Shown here: positions 7,613 through 14,507 of the stretch, in pieces
Position numbering within the stretch: the first letter of the stretch is position 1
Layout: every line of letters begins with the position of its first letter
Source of the DNA: DATKUC01 sp964577375
Lineage (GTDB): Bacteria > Spirochaetota > Spirochaetia > DSM-27196 > DATKUC01
DNA: 31,684 nucleotides
Direction: 5' to 3'
Assembly: GCA_964577375.1 (NCBI GenBank)
Contig: CAZNYW010000051.1
Span: forward strand, 1 to 31,684
Notes under the pieces: model-generated
The model's database searches: none
What the model saw: the letters and a program-made list of their open reading frames with translations, nothing else
What the model was told of the DNA's origin: nothing
Position numbers and translations under genes: made by a program

Positions 7613-9241
7613 ATGAGCATTGCACAGGAAATAGAAAAACGGCGAACTTTTGCCATTATCAGCCACCCGGACGCCGGGAAGACCACCCTGACCGAGAAAC
7701 TTCTGTTGTTCGGAAACGCCATTCAGACTGCCGGCGCGGTGAAATCGAACAAGATCCGCAAGACCGCTACCTCCGACTTCATGGCGATCGAGAAGCAGCG
7801 CGGGATTTCGGTTGCCACCTCGGTAATGACCTTCGAGTACGACGGCCAGCTCGTGAATATTCTCGATACCCCGGGGCATAAGGATTTTGCGGAGGACACC
7901 TACCGGACGCTCACCGCCGTGGACAGCGTTATCCTGGTCGTCGACTCGGTCAAGGGAGTGGAGGAGCAGACCGAGAAGCTGATGAACGTCTGCCGGATGC
8001 GTAACACTCCGGTCATTGTCTTCGTCAACAAGCTCGATCGGGAGGGCAAGCGTCCCTTCGAGCTGATGGACGAGCTGGAGAAGAAGCTCGACATTGCGGT
8101 CCGGCCGCTTACCTGGCCAATCGGGATGGGCTCCGGATTCAAGGGGGTATACAACCTCCGGGAGAAGAACATCTACCTCTTCAGTCCCGGCAAGAGCACG
8201 GTGGAGACCGACCGCCTCCGTTTCGACGATCTTTCCGATCCCGCCCTCGAGGTGAAGCTCGGCAGCGCCGTCGCGCAGCTGCGGGAGGAGATCGAGCTCA
8301 TCGAAGGCGTCTACAGCGAGTTCTCACGCGAAGACTACATCACCGCAGACGTAGCGCCGGTTTTCTTCGGGAGTGCGCTCAACAACTTCGGCGTGCGGGA
8401 GCTGCTCACGACCTTCCTCGAAATCGCGCCGCCTCCCGGGCGCCGGGAGACCGACAGCCGCTTCGTCGATCCCATGGAAGAGAAGTTCAGCGGCTTCGTT
8501 TTCAAAATCCACGCAAACCTCGACCCGCGTCACCGTGATCGCATCGCATTCCTGCGTGTCTGCTCGGGCCGCTTCCAGAAGGACAAGCCGTTCCGAAATG
8601 TACGCCTGCGCAAGGACGTACGCTTTACCACACCCTACAACTTCATGGCGCAGCGCAAAAACATCATCGAGGAGGCGTTTCCGGGAGACGTCGTCGGGCT
8701 CTATGATCGCGGTGATCTGAAAATCGGCGACACCCTCACCGAGGGGGAAGACTTCAATTTCCGTGGCATCCCGAGCTTTTCCCCCGAGATCTTCAAGGAG
8801 CTTGTGAGCACCGACCCGATGAAATCGAAACAGCTCGAGAAGGGGATCCGGCAGCTCACCGAAGAGGGAGTGGCGCAGCTTTTCACCCAGCAGGTCGGCC
8901 GCCGGAAGATCGTCGGCACGGTAGGTGAGCTCCAGTTCGACGTCATTCTCTACCGCCTTCTGAACGAGTACGGCGCCGCCTGCCGGTTTGAGCCGCTGTC
9001 CTACGTGCGCGCCTGCTGGATCACCTCCGACGAGCCGGCGGCGCTCAAGGAGTTCATCCGTCTGAAGACCAGTCACATCGGATTCGATCGCGACGAGAAC
9101 CCGGTCTACTTCGCCGAGTCACCCTGGTGGCTCCAGACCGTCATCGACGACAATCCGCATATTCAGTTCCACTTCACTTCGGAGTTCAAGACCGAGCGTG
9201 AGAAGACCTCGAGCGAGTCGGTCGGCGCTTCGGTCGGCTGA
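7613..9241 (+). CDS. prfC: Peptide chain release factor 3 (RF3), GTPase
   Basis: The product is 542 aa from the ATG at 7613 (MSIAQEIEKRRTF, the usual RF3 N-terminus). Frame-open sequence upstream is not RF3-like. RF3 is the translational GTPase that removes RF1/RF2 from the ribosome after termination. The G-domain motifs are intact: P-loop SHPDAGKTT (17-25), DTPGHKDFAED and VNKLDREGK. The C-terminal part has family-typical GTVGELQFDV and FSGFVFKIHANLDP segments. The length agrees with known RF3 proteins (about 530 aa). The ribosome-binding site is poor (AGGT about 12 bases upstream), so initiation may be modest. It is a single-gene unit followed by menA after 100 bp. Confidence 0.96.
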   Translation: MSIAQEIEKRRTFAIISHPDAGKTTLTEKLLLFGNAIQTAGAVKSNKIRKTATSDFMAIEKQRGISVATSVMTFEYDGQLVNILDTPGHKDFAEDTYRTLTAVDSVILVVDSVKGVEEQTEKLMNVCRMRNTPVIVFVNKLDREGKRPFELMDELEKKLDIAVRPLTWPIGMGSGFKGVYNLREKNIYLFSPGKSTVETDRLRFDDLSDPALEVKLGSAVAQLREEIELIEGVYSEFSREDYITADVAPVFFGSALNNFGVRELLTTFLEIAPPPGRRETDSRFVDPMEEKFSGFVFKIHANLDPRHRDRIAFLRVCSGRFQKDKPFRNVRLRKDVRFTTPYNFMAQRKNIIEEAFPGDVVGLYDRGDLKIGDTLTEGEDFNFRGIPSFSPEIFKELVSTDPMKSKQLEKGIRQLTEEGVAQLFTQQVGRRKIVGTVGELQFDVILYRLLNEYGAACRFEPLSYVRACWITSDEPAALKEFIRLKTSHIGFDRDENPVYFAESPWWLQTVIDDNPHIQFHFTSEFKTEREKTSSESVGASVG

Positions 9242-9293
9242 ACCACCAGTTCCCAGGAAAACAGCGACTGACACAGAGAAACTCCGCACGAAT

Positions 9294-9323
9294 TTGCCGT
9301 CTTGCCGTATCCAACGGTATCAT
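9294..9323 (+). promoter_or_regulatory. Candidate menA promoter
   Basis: TTGCCG (9294-9299) and TATCAT (9318-9323) are separated by 18 bp in the prfC-menA gap, followed by a GAGGT ribosome-binding site (9333-9337) before the ATG at 9342. It is a moderate match only. Confidence 0.4.
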
Positions 9324-9341
9324 TACGCTTGCGAGGTAACG

Positions 9342-10259
9342 ATGAACCAGATCGGAGTCATGATCCTTTCGGCGAGGCCGTGGTCCTTCTTTCTCAGTAT
9401 CGCTTCGATAACAACCGGCTCTGTGGTCGCCTATACGATGGGGACCTTCCACCTGGGCCGATACCTGGTGGTGGTGCTCGGTTCGGTGGTCGCCCATGCC
9501 GGTATCAATCTGCTCAACGACTACTTCGACTTCAAGCACGGCGTAGACGACCCGAGCGTAGCGACGACTCAGTATCGGTCCCATCCGCTCGTCGAAGGCA
9601 GGATGACTCCGAAGCAGATCCTTACGGGGGCAGCGATTTGCTACCTCCTGGCGATTGGGGCGGCAACCTATATGGCCGCGATCGTCGGATGGTCGCTCGC
9701 CATTGTGGTGATCGCGGGCGTGCTCGTGAGCTACTTCTACACCGGCGAGCCGGTAAACTTCAAACGGCGGGCGCTCGGTGAGCTCTCGATGTTCATAGCA
9801 ACCGGACCTCTCATGGTGAGCGGCGCCTACTTCGTCCAGACGGGCAGCTGGGACAACATCGGCAGCGTGGTGTTGATTTCGATTCCGGTGGGGATGTGGT
9901 GGTCACTGGTCCTTTCTGCGAACAATCTGAGGGACATCGAGACCGACCGGAAGTCTCTCGGGAGGACCGTCGCAAGCATCCTCGGGCGTCGCGGCGGGGT
10001 AGTCTTTTTCGCCTCGCTTGCGGGAATTGTGTATGGCGGCACCCTGCTCGACATCCTTCTTGGCGTCATGCCGCTGTGGTCGGCAGCGGTTTTCGTCACG
10101 CTCCCGCGTATAGTTCAGCTCATCCGGCTTTTCTGGACGGTGGACAGGATTCCGCCGAACGCGGACCCGATGACGGCGCAGGTGGAAATCATCTACAGCA
10201 TCCTGCTCGTGGCATCGTTTCTGGTAAACAAATGGATTCCGCTCAATCTTTCACTTTGA
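9342..10259 (+). CDS. menA: 1,4-dihydroxy-2-naphthoate polyprenyltransferase (UbiA family)
   Basis: The product is 305 aa and hydrophobic, with about eight to nine membrane helices. Both aspartate-rich UbiA motifs that bind the Mg-diphosphate are present: NDYFDFKHGVD (59-69) and NNLRDIETD (194-202). MenA attaches the polyprenyl tail to 1,4-dihydroxy-2-naphthoate, making demethylmenaquinone in the inner membrane. Menaquinone assignment over other UbiA members is supported by the QYRSHPLVEGR segment and by menG, which acts in the next step and lies tail-to-tail with it. The final 17 bp overlap the 3' end of menG. A prenyl diphosphate synthase that could supply the tail is at 14508. The start was chosen for its GAGGT site. 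Confidence 0.85.
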   Translation: MNQIGVMILSARPWSFFLSIASITTGSVVAYTMGTFHLGRYLVVVLGSVVAHAGINLLNDYFDFKHGVDDPSVATTQYRSHPLVEGRMTPKQILTGAAICYLLAIGAATYMAAIVGWSLAIVVIAGVLVSYFYTGEPVNFKRRALGELSMFIATGPLMVSGAYFVQTGSWDNIGSVVLISIPVGMWWSLVLSANNLRDIETDRKSLGRTVASILGRRGGVVFFASLAGIVYGGTLLDILLGVMPLWSAAVFVTLPRIVQLIRLFWTVDRIPPNADPMTAQVEIIYSILLVASFLVNKWIPLNLSL

Positions 10260-10965
10260 TGCCTGCGTGAATGTAGGCAATTCCGCCTGACAGCCGCCTG
10301 GTCTCGATCCTGTCGAGTCCCTCCGCCCGCATGAGCTCGGCGAGGGAATTGTGGTCGAGGAAGGCGTTGATGGAGGAGTAGAGGTAACCGTAGGTGGGTT
10401 CCCACCCGGAGACCTTTCCGCCGAGGCCCGGCATGACCCGCTTAAGGTACCAGTTGTAGGCGTGGCCGAAGAGCGTCTTCGGCGGCGGTGAAAACTCCAG
10501 GATCATCACCCGGCCGCCCGGCCGTACCACGCGGACCATCTCGCGCACGCCTGCGGCAAAATCGGTGAGATTGCGCAGCCCGAACGCAATGGTCGCGACG
10601 TCGAAGCTGCCGCTCTCCAGCGGAAGAGAAAGCGCATCTCCGTGAACAAGCTCGATGCGCTCGCCGAGGCCCGACCGCTCGATCTTTTCGCGGCCGCGCA
10701 CGAGCATCTCTTCGACGAAATCCACTCCCTTGACCGTGCAGTCAGCGTGCGCGCGTGCGAAGGCGATGGCCAGATCCGCCGTGCCCGTTGCTACATCCGC
10801 CACCCGGCCCTGCGGCGGAAGCTCCGCCATCCGCACTACACGGGCGCGCCAGATCCGATCGACGTTGAAGCTGAAAAGGTGGTTGAGAAGGTCATAGGTC
10901 CTCACCACCCGGGCGAACATGTCGTGAACGTCCACCGATTGATAGAGGGTATCGATCTCTTTCAT
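10243..10965 (-). CDS. menG: Demethylmenaquinone methyltransferase (MenG/UbiE)
   Basis: The product is 240 aa, a class I SAM-dependent methyltransferase. SAM motif I is VADVATGTADLAI (about 55-67). The UbiE signatures are also visible: YDLLNHLFSFNVDRIWR near the N-terminus, and IAFGLRNLTDFAAGVREM followed by RVVRPGGRVMILEFS. It methylates demethylmenaquinone to menaquinone, the last step of the pathway. In organisms that make ubiquinone the same enzyme serves both, but nothing here suggests ubiquinone. The start has an AAGGAG site. The stop lies inside the 3' end of the opposing menA gene (17-bp overlap). It is the last gene of the minus-strand set with the oxidoreductase and CPBP genes (15 bp after the latter). 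Confidence 0.9.
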   Translation of the reverse strand: MKEIDTLYQSVDVHDMFARVVRTYDLLNHLFSFNVDRIWRARVVRMAELPPQGRVADVATGTADLAIAFARAHADCTVKGVDFVEEMLVRGREKIERSGLGERIELVHGDALSLPLESGSFDVATIAFGLRNLTDFAAGVREMVRVVRPGGRVMILEFSPPPKTLFGHAYNWYLKRVMPGLGGKVSGWEPTYGYLYSSINAFLDHNSLAELMRAEGLDRIETRRLSGGIAYIHAGIKVKD

Positions 10966-10980
10966 GCCATTCTCCTTGAG

Positions 10981-11637
10981 CTACGAGCCCACCGGGAGCA
11001 GCACGAAGATGGTGGTCGCCCAGAGTGCGTGCGAGATAACCGTGGGAACGATGCTGCCTTCCCGGTAGTAGATGTATCCCCACACAAGTCCTGCGACGAA
11101 GGCTGCAAGTACGAGCGCCGGGTTGAGGGTGACCACGTGTACGAGGGTGTAGAGGCTCACCGTCGCGAAGAAAGCGGGCAGCCTGCCGAACCGATCGCCC
11201 AGCGTCCGCTGAACAAAGCGGTGCCAGTAGATTTCCTCGGCCGGACTGGTGACGAAGAGGAGCAGCAGCGCAATCGCCCAGTGGGGAAGCGACCGGCCCG
11301 TTGCGTAGACCGAGGCGACCATGTGGTGGGATCCCGGCAGGATGAGCGTAAGGACGATATTGCCCGCGTAAAATACCGCATAGAGCAGCACTGCCGATCC
11401 GACGCCGATCACGATGTGGCGCAGACGTATCGACAGGAAATCCTCTTTCCGCGGAATTATCTGCGAGATCGAAATCGCCGCAAGGATGGGCGTTGCTATT
11501 GCCATCTTCACCCAAAAAATGCCGGCCGGGAAGACAAACACGAAATACCAGAGGATGAGCGCTGCTGCCACCGAGAGAGCGAGAACGGTCAGGCGGCGCC
11601 GAAGCAGGTTCGATGAAACGGAGGATGTGTGCGTCAT
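10981..11637 (-). CDS. CPBP-family intramembrane protein (CAAX protease/Abi-like)
   Basis: The product is 218 aa with about six to seven membrane helices. It has the three CPBP/Abi sequence blocks: a glutamate pair in SPAEEIYWHRFVQ, a histidine in SLYTLVHVV and a histidine in ISHALWA. The first block normally reads EExxxR; here a histidine sits where the arginine is expected and the arginine is one residue later. Family members include prenyl-protein endopeptidases, bacteriocin-immunity proteins and proteins of unknown role, so a protease activity is not assured. The ATG overlaps the upstream oxidoreductase stop (ATGA), implying coupling, and menG follows after 15 bp. Co-expression with a quinone-pathway methyltransferase is suggestive of membrane or prenyl-lipid work but proves nothing. 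Confidence 0.75.
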   Translation of the reverse strand: MTHTSSVSSNLLRRRLTVLALSVAAALILWYFVFVFPAGIFWVKMAIATPILAAISISQIIPRKEDFLSIRLRHIVIGVGSAVLLYAVFYAGNIVLTLILPGSHHMVASVYATGRSLPHWAIALLLLFVTSPAEEIYWHRFVQRTLGDRFGRLPAFFATVSLYTLVHVVTLNPALVLAAFVAGLVWGYIYYREGSIVPTVISHALWATTIFVLLPVGS

Positions 11638-12647
11638 GGTTTCAGTACGATCTTTCCCTTGTGATTGTTGGACTCCAGCTTGCGGTGTGCATCCGCTGCA
11701 TCAGCGATGGGAATTACACTGTCGATGAGCGGTGCGATTCTTTTCGAGGCGAGGAGCTGAATCACGCTCTTCATGTCTTCCTTCGTTCCCAGAAACAGCC
11801 CGTGAATCGTCCGGTGATGGTAGTAGGTGAGGTGCACGTTGAGCTCCGTTGTTCGCCCGCCGAGGATTCCGCACACGAGCAGCCGTCCTCCGTTGGTCAA
11901 CATTTCCTGACTCCGATCGAGGGTGGCTCCTCCGATCGAATCGAGCACCACATCCACGCCTCCGTCGGTTTCACGCGATACCAGGTCGAGCACATCGTCG
12001 CCGCGCCGGTCGACTATGACGTCCGCGCCAAGCAACCTGAGAAGGTCGAGCCGGTCGTCCGAGCCCGCGGCCGCGATGGTCCGGGCCCCGGCGTCCCGCG
12101 CGATCTGAAGCGCCATCGACCCCAGGATCCCCGCGGCTCCCCAGATGAAGACCGTCTCACCCGGCTGCACCCTGGCGATGGTCTTCAGCGCATGATGGGC
12201 GGTCAGACCCGCCACCGGCAGGGAGACCGCCTCTTCGAATGCAACTTCCGCGGGGAGGGGAAAGACATTGGCCTTCGGCACGGCGACATATTCGGCATAG
12301 CCGCCCTTCTCGTGAATTCCGATGCTGTGCCAATCGGCGCAGAGATTCGGCCGGCCGTTCCTGCAGGCCGCACAGGTGCCGCAGGAGAGAAGCGGATAGA
12401 CAACCACCCGTTCGCCGGTATCTGCGAGGGTTCCCGCGATGTCGGCTCCGCAGATGTGGGGTAACGGTGTCTTCAGCCCCGGGTACCCGTTCCTTACCAG
12501 AATGTCCATACGGTTGACGCCGGTTGCTTCGACCTTCACCAGCACCCGGTCGACCCCCGATTGATCGGCAAGCTCCGGCTCAGGAAAATCGTCAACCATC
12601 TTCAGGACCTCGGGCCCGCCGTAGGCGGAAATCGTCATCGCCCGCAT
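11634..12647 (-). CDS. Zinc-type medium-chain dehydrogenase/quinone oxidoreductase-like
   Basis: The product is 337 aa from the ATG at 12647, which has GGGGGA four bases upstream. A TTG four codons earlier lies at that site and is less likely. It has a GroES-like N-terminal domain and a Rossmann NAD(P)-binding domain with a GAAGILGSMAL loop near residue 170. The four structural-zinc cysteines are present (C89, C92, C95, C103). The usual catalytic-zinc cysteine near residue 45 is replaced (GVNRMDILVRNGYPG), as in quinone-oxidoreductase-like members of the MDR superfamily. It probably reduces a carbonyl, enoyl or quinone substrate with NADPH, but the substrate is unknown. It is coupled to the CPBP gene by a four-base overlap. 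Confidence 0.8.
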   Translation of the reverse strand: MRAMTISAYGGPEVLKMVDDFPEPELADQSGVDRVLVKVEATGVNRMDILVRNGYPGLKTPLPHICGADIAGTLADTGERVVVYPLLSCGTCAACRNGRPNLCADWHSIGIHEKGGYAEYVAVPKANVFPLPAEVAFEEAVSLPVAGLTAHHALKTIARVQPGETVFIWGAAGILGSMALQIARDAGARTIAAAGSDDRLDLLRLLGADVIVDRRGDDVLDLVSRETDGGVDVVLDSIGGATLDRSQEMLTNGGRLLVCGILGGRTTELNVHLTYYHHRTIHGLFLGTKEDMKSVIQLLASKRIAPLIDSVIPIADAADAHRKLESNNHKGKIVLKP

Positions 12648-12705
12648 CGTTTCCCCCAATCCAGTTTCTTTGGTTCATCAAAAATACGGGTGCGCCGTCT
12701 CACCG

Positions 12706-13530
12706 TCAAACGCTCCCCTGTTCTCCGGGAAAATCAAGCCCGGCGGCCGTGCGTTCCATGAGCCGCACCGAGGCAGGCCGCGGAAGGAGATGTTGAAACG
12801 TGAAAGCGACTGTCCGGTTAAGCACGCCCGGCACCAGTACCGTCCGGCGTCCCAGCGCGCGCAGACTGCTCCTCGCCACCTTCTCCGGGGGCGTGATCGG
12901 CGGCGAGAACAGGGAACGTCTGCCGTGAGGATTTCGGCGGCCGGATGTCTCGGGGCCAATCACACCGGCGCAGCACACCAGCAGGTCGATTCCGGTGCCG
13001 TTGAGCTCTCTTCCGACACCCTCTGCCAGTGTCAGGTTGAACGCCTTGGTTGCGCCGTACCCTGCAACCCCCGGCGATCCGATGAAGGCCGTCAGCGAGG
13101 CCATGAGAATAATCGCTCCGCGACCTCTGCCGCGCATTCGGCCGGCAAAATGGTGCACGAGAGTTACCGGAACAGCGCAGTTGAGACGGAACTGCGAAAG
13201 GTGGCTCTCGATCGGCCGCTCGAGAAACGGGCCCGGGTTGGATGTTCCGGGATTGTAGAGAAACAGACCGATGTCCAGATCTGCGGTTGCGTCGATTATG
13301 GCGGGAACGGCTTTGGGTGCGGTGAGGTCGAGTTCGAGCGTCCTTACTTCGATGCCGAAACGGCTTGCAGTTTCTTCGGCGAGCGTGTCGAGCCGCCTGC
13401 TATTGCGCGCCACCACGAAGATGTTCATTCCGCCCTGCGCGAGCTCGCGGACGAATGCGGCCCCAACGCCGCGGGACCCGCCTGCGACGACCGCCCAGGA
13501 TCCATATTTTTCTTTAAACGGTATTTTCAC
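12706..13530 (-). CDS. Short-chain dehydrogenase/reductase (DltE/YqjQ-like)
   Basis: The product is 274 aa with a classical SDR fold. The cofactor loop is AGGSRGVGA (16-24), followed by a basic residue pair (ARNSRR, 41-46) that favours NADPH. The catalytic residues are S145, Y158 and K162 (YGATK). The usual NAG motif reads YNPGTS. The C-terminal extension is basic and Pro-rich. The substrate cannot be inferred. The only start that covers the N-terminal strand is a GTG at 13530, which has no Shine-Dalgarno but lies about seven bases downstream of a good -10 element. The mRNA may therefore be leaderless. The oxidoreductase gene follows after 58 bp and may be in the same transcript. Confidence 0.82.
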   Translation of the reverse strand: MKIPFKEKYGSWAVVAGGSRGVGAAFVRELAQGGMNIFVVARNSRRLDTLAEETASRFGIEVRTLELDLTAPKAVPAIIDATADLDIGLFLYNPGTSNPGPFLERPIESHLSQFRLNCAVPVTLVHHFAGRMRGRGRGAIILMASLTAFIGSPGVAGYGATKAFNLTLAEGVGRELNGTGIDLLVCCAGVIGPETSGRRNPHGRRSLFSPPITPPEKVARSSLRALGRRTVLVPGVLNRTVAFTFQHLLPRPASVRLMERTAAGLDFPGEQGSV

Positions 13531-13536
13531 ATACAG

Positions 13537-13565
13537 AAAATACCAGAATCCGTCCGGAACATCAA
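13537..13565 (-). promoter_or_regulatory. Promoter of the SDR gene, likely giving a leaderless mRNA
   Basis: On the minus strand, TTGATG (13565-13560) and TATTTT (13542-13537) are separated by 17 bp. The GTG start begins only six bases after the -10 element, so the transcript would begin at or next to the first codon. This fits the absence of a ribosome-binding site. Confidence 0.45.
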
Positions 13566-13612
13566 TCGAATAGATTACCTAAATTCTAATATACCTAATA
13601 TGATTCGTTTTC

Positions 13613-13641
13613 TTGACTTTTCAAAACTGCATGCATAGTAT
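13613..13641 (+). promoter_or_regulatory. Promoter of the DUF981-like gene
   Basis: TTGACT (13613-13618) and TAGTAT (13636-13641) are separated by 17 bp in a clearly AT-rich island within GC-rich DNA. Transcription should start near 13648, directly before the first leader hairpin at 13655, leaving a leader of about 167 bases. Confidence 0.65.
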
Positions 13642-13654
13642 TATTCACAAGTAC

Positions 13655-13797
13655 TGTGGGTTTTGGTCCCACACATTCAGTTCGGTCGGTTGGGTAGACG
13701 CACCCGGCAGCCGACCGCACGCGGGCGTTTCCCGCGTGCCTCCCTGCCTGAACCCGCCGACACGATTCAACCAGACAACGGCATGGTTATCATGCCG
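13655..13797 (+). ncRNA. Structured 5' leader RNA, candidate unrecognised riboswitch or regulatory RNA
   Basis: Four helices fill the leader between the promoter and the ribosome-binding site. H1: TGTGGG (13655-13660) with CCCACA (13668-13673). H2: CGGTCGG (13683-13689) with CCGACCG (13711-13717), containing an inner GGGT/ACCC stem (13692-13695, 13702-13705). H3: GCACGCGGG (13717-13725) with CCCGCGTGC (13731-13739). H4: CGGCATG (13779-13785) with CATGCCG (13791-13797), ending five bases before the GGGAGGT site. A TTCAG/CTGAA pairing (13676-13680, 13748-13752) could close H2 and H3 into a three-way junction. The segment CCCGCCGAC (13753-13761) could compete for the 5' arm of H2. I recognise no known riboswitch class. 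It could also be a leader of merely structural role or a dispersed repeat. Confidence 0.5.
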
Positions 13798-13814
13798 GAC
13801 CGGGAGGTAAATCA

Positions 13815-14375
13815 ATGTTCATCGATTTTCTGGCACTGATGCTGATCGACCTCGTTGCCGGGCTGCTCCTGTTTGCGGTCTATTTCTTCTGGTTTCTCGA
13901 AGAGGGCCAGCAGAAGATGGCCGCCGGGTTTCTTGCGGTCGGATTCATTCAGACGGTTACCGGGTTGGACATCATCTTCAGGTGGCCGCTGCCGGGCAGC
14001 TACAACGTGGGATTTGGCGAGCCGGCGGTAATGTTCGGAGTACTTTTCTTCACGCTTGGACTGGCAATTCTTCTCGATTGGGATCTCCTGTCCCTCGGAA
14101 TCGTGGCAGTAATCTTCGGAGCCGTTGCGATCGTGGTCGGAATCCGGATACTCAACTTGGGACTCACAAAAGAGCCTGTCTTGACGTTCTTTGCCTATCT
14201 GCTGAGCGGTCTGGTCGGACTTGCCGCATTGCCCGGGTACTACCTGCGGGAATATCCAATCATACGGGCCCTCGTCGCCCTCGCGGCTCTGGGCGCGGCA
14301 ATCCTCTGGGCGATCACAGGATATGCCTCCTACTGGGGACATCTCGAGAGCTTCGCCAAATGGAAGCCGTCCTGA
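13815..14375 (+). CDS. DUF981-like integral membrane protein of unknown function
   Basis: The product is 186 aa and very hydrophobic, with about six predicted membrane helices and short loops. Segments such as FRWPLPGSYNVGFGEPAVMFG and LAILLDWDLLSLGIVAV resemble the DUF981 family of uncharacterised bacterial and archaeal membrane proteins. This is from memory of the family and should be confirmed. No catalytic motif is evident. The ATG has an excellent GGGAGGT site seven bases upstream, immediately after leader hairpin H4, so initiation could be controlled by RNA folding. The gene stands alone between its own promoter and a strong hairpin at 14398-14430. Confidence 0.7.
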   Translation: MFIDFLALMLIDLVAGLLLFAVYFFWFLEEGQQKMAAGFLAVGFIQTVTGLDIIFRWPLPGSYNVGFGEPAVMFGVLFFTLGLAILLDWDLLSLGIVAVIFGAVAIVVGIRILNLGLTKEPVLTFFAYLLSGLVGLAALPGYYLREYPIIRALVALAALGAAILWAITGYASYWGHLESFAKWKPS

Positions 14376-14397
14376 TCGTCTAAGAGTCTATGAACAT

Positions 14398-14430
14398 TAT
14401 TGAATCCGCGCCTCGAGCGCGGGTTCAATA
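14398..14430. terminator. Long 14-bp hairpin after the DUF981-like gene
   Basis: The sequence folds into a 14-bp stem (14398-14411 with 14417-14430), including one G-T wobble, around the five-base loop CTCGA. It lies 22 bp after the stop codon and is positioned like a transcription terminator, but neither strand has a T-run after it. It could be a U-tract-less terminator, an mRNA-end stabiliser or a protein site. Confidence 0.5.
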
Positions 14431-14439
14431 GACACTGGA

Positions 14440-14485
14440 AAAGCGCCGGGTCCGTAAACAGCAAGCATACGTACCGCGGCGCTTT
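14440..14485 (+). other. Leader stem-loop upstream of the prenyl synthase
   Basis: AAAGCGCC (14440-14447) is the exact reverse complement of GGCGCTTT (14478-14485), giving an 8-bp stem with a 30-base loop. It ends 22 bp before the ATG at 14508. With the preceding 14-bp hairpin, most of the gap between the two genes is palindromic. The role is unknown. Confidence 0.35.
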
Positions 14486-14507
14486 CGATTACCAGATAGG
14501 GCCATTA

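Noticed and set aside
7433..7879. N-terminal extension of the kinase frame by about 149 codons
   Set aside because: The extension has no recognisable domain, crosses the prfC start and promoter region, and the receiver domain begins naturally at the GTG at 7432.
9198..9341. N-terminal extension of menA into prfC
   Set aside because: It overlaps the end of prfC in another frame and has no hydrophobic or family character; the ATG at 9342 has a good ribosome-binding site.
13655..13739. A known riboswitch class (manganese, guanidine, c-di-GMP, SAM, Moco) for the DUF981 leader
   Set aside because: I compared the conserved sequence blocks I remember for these classes and none matches, so I left the element unnamed.
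14400..14507. N-terminal extension of the prenyl synthase (36 codons)
   Set aside because: It would translate the two palindromes, and the family similarity begins only after the ATG at 14508.
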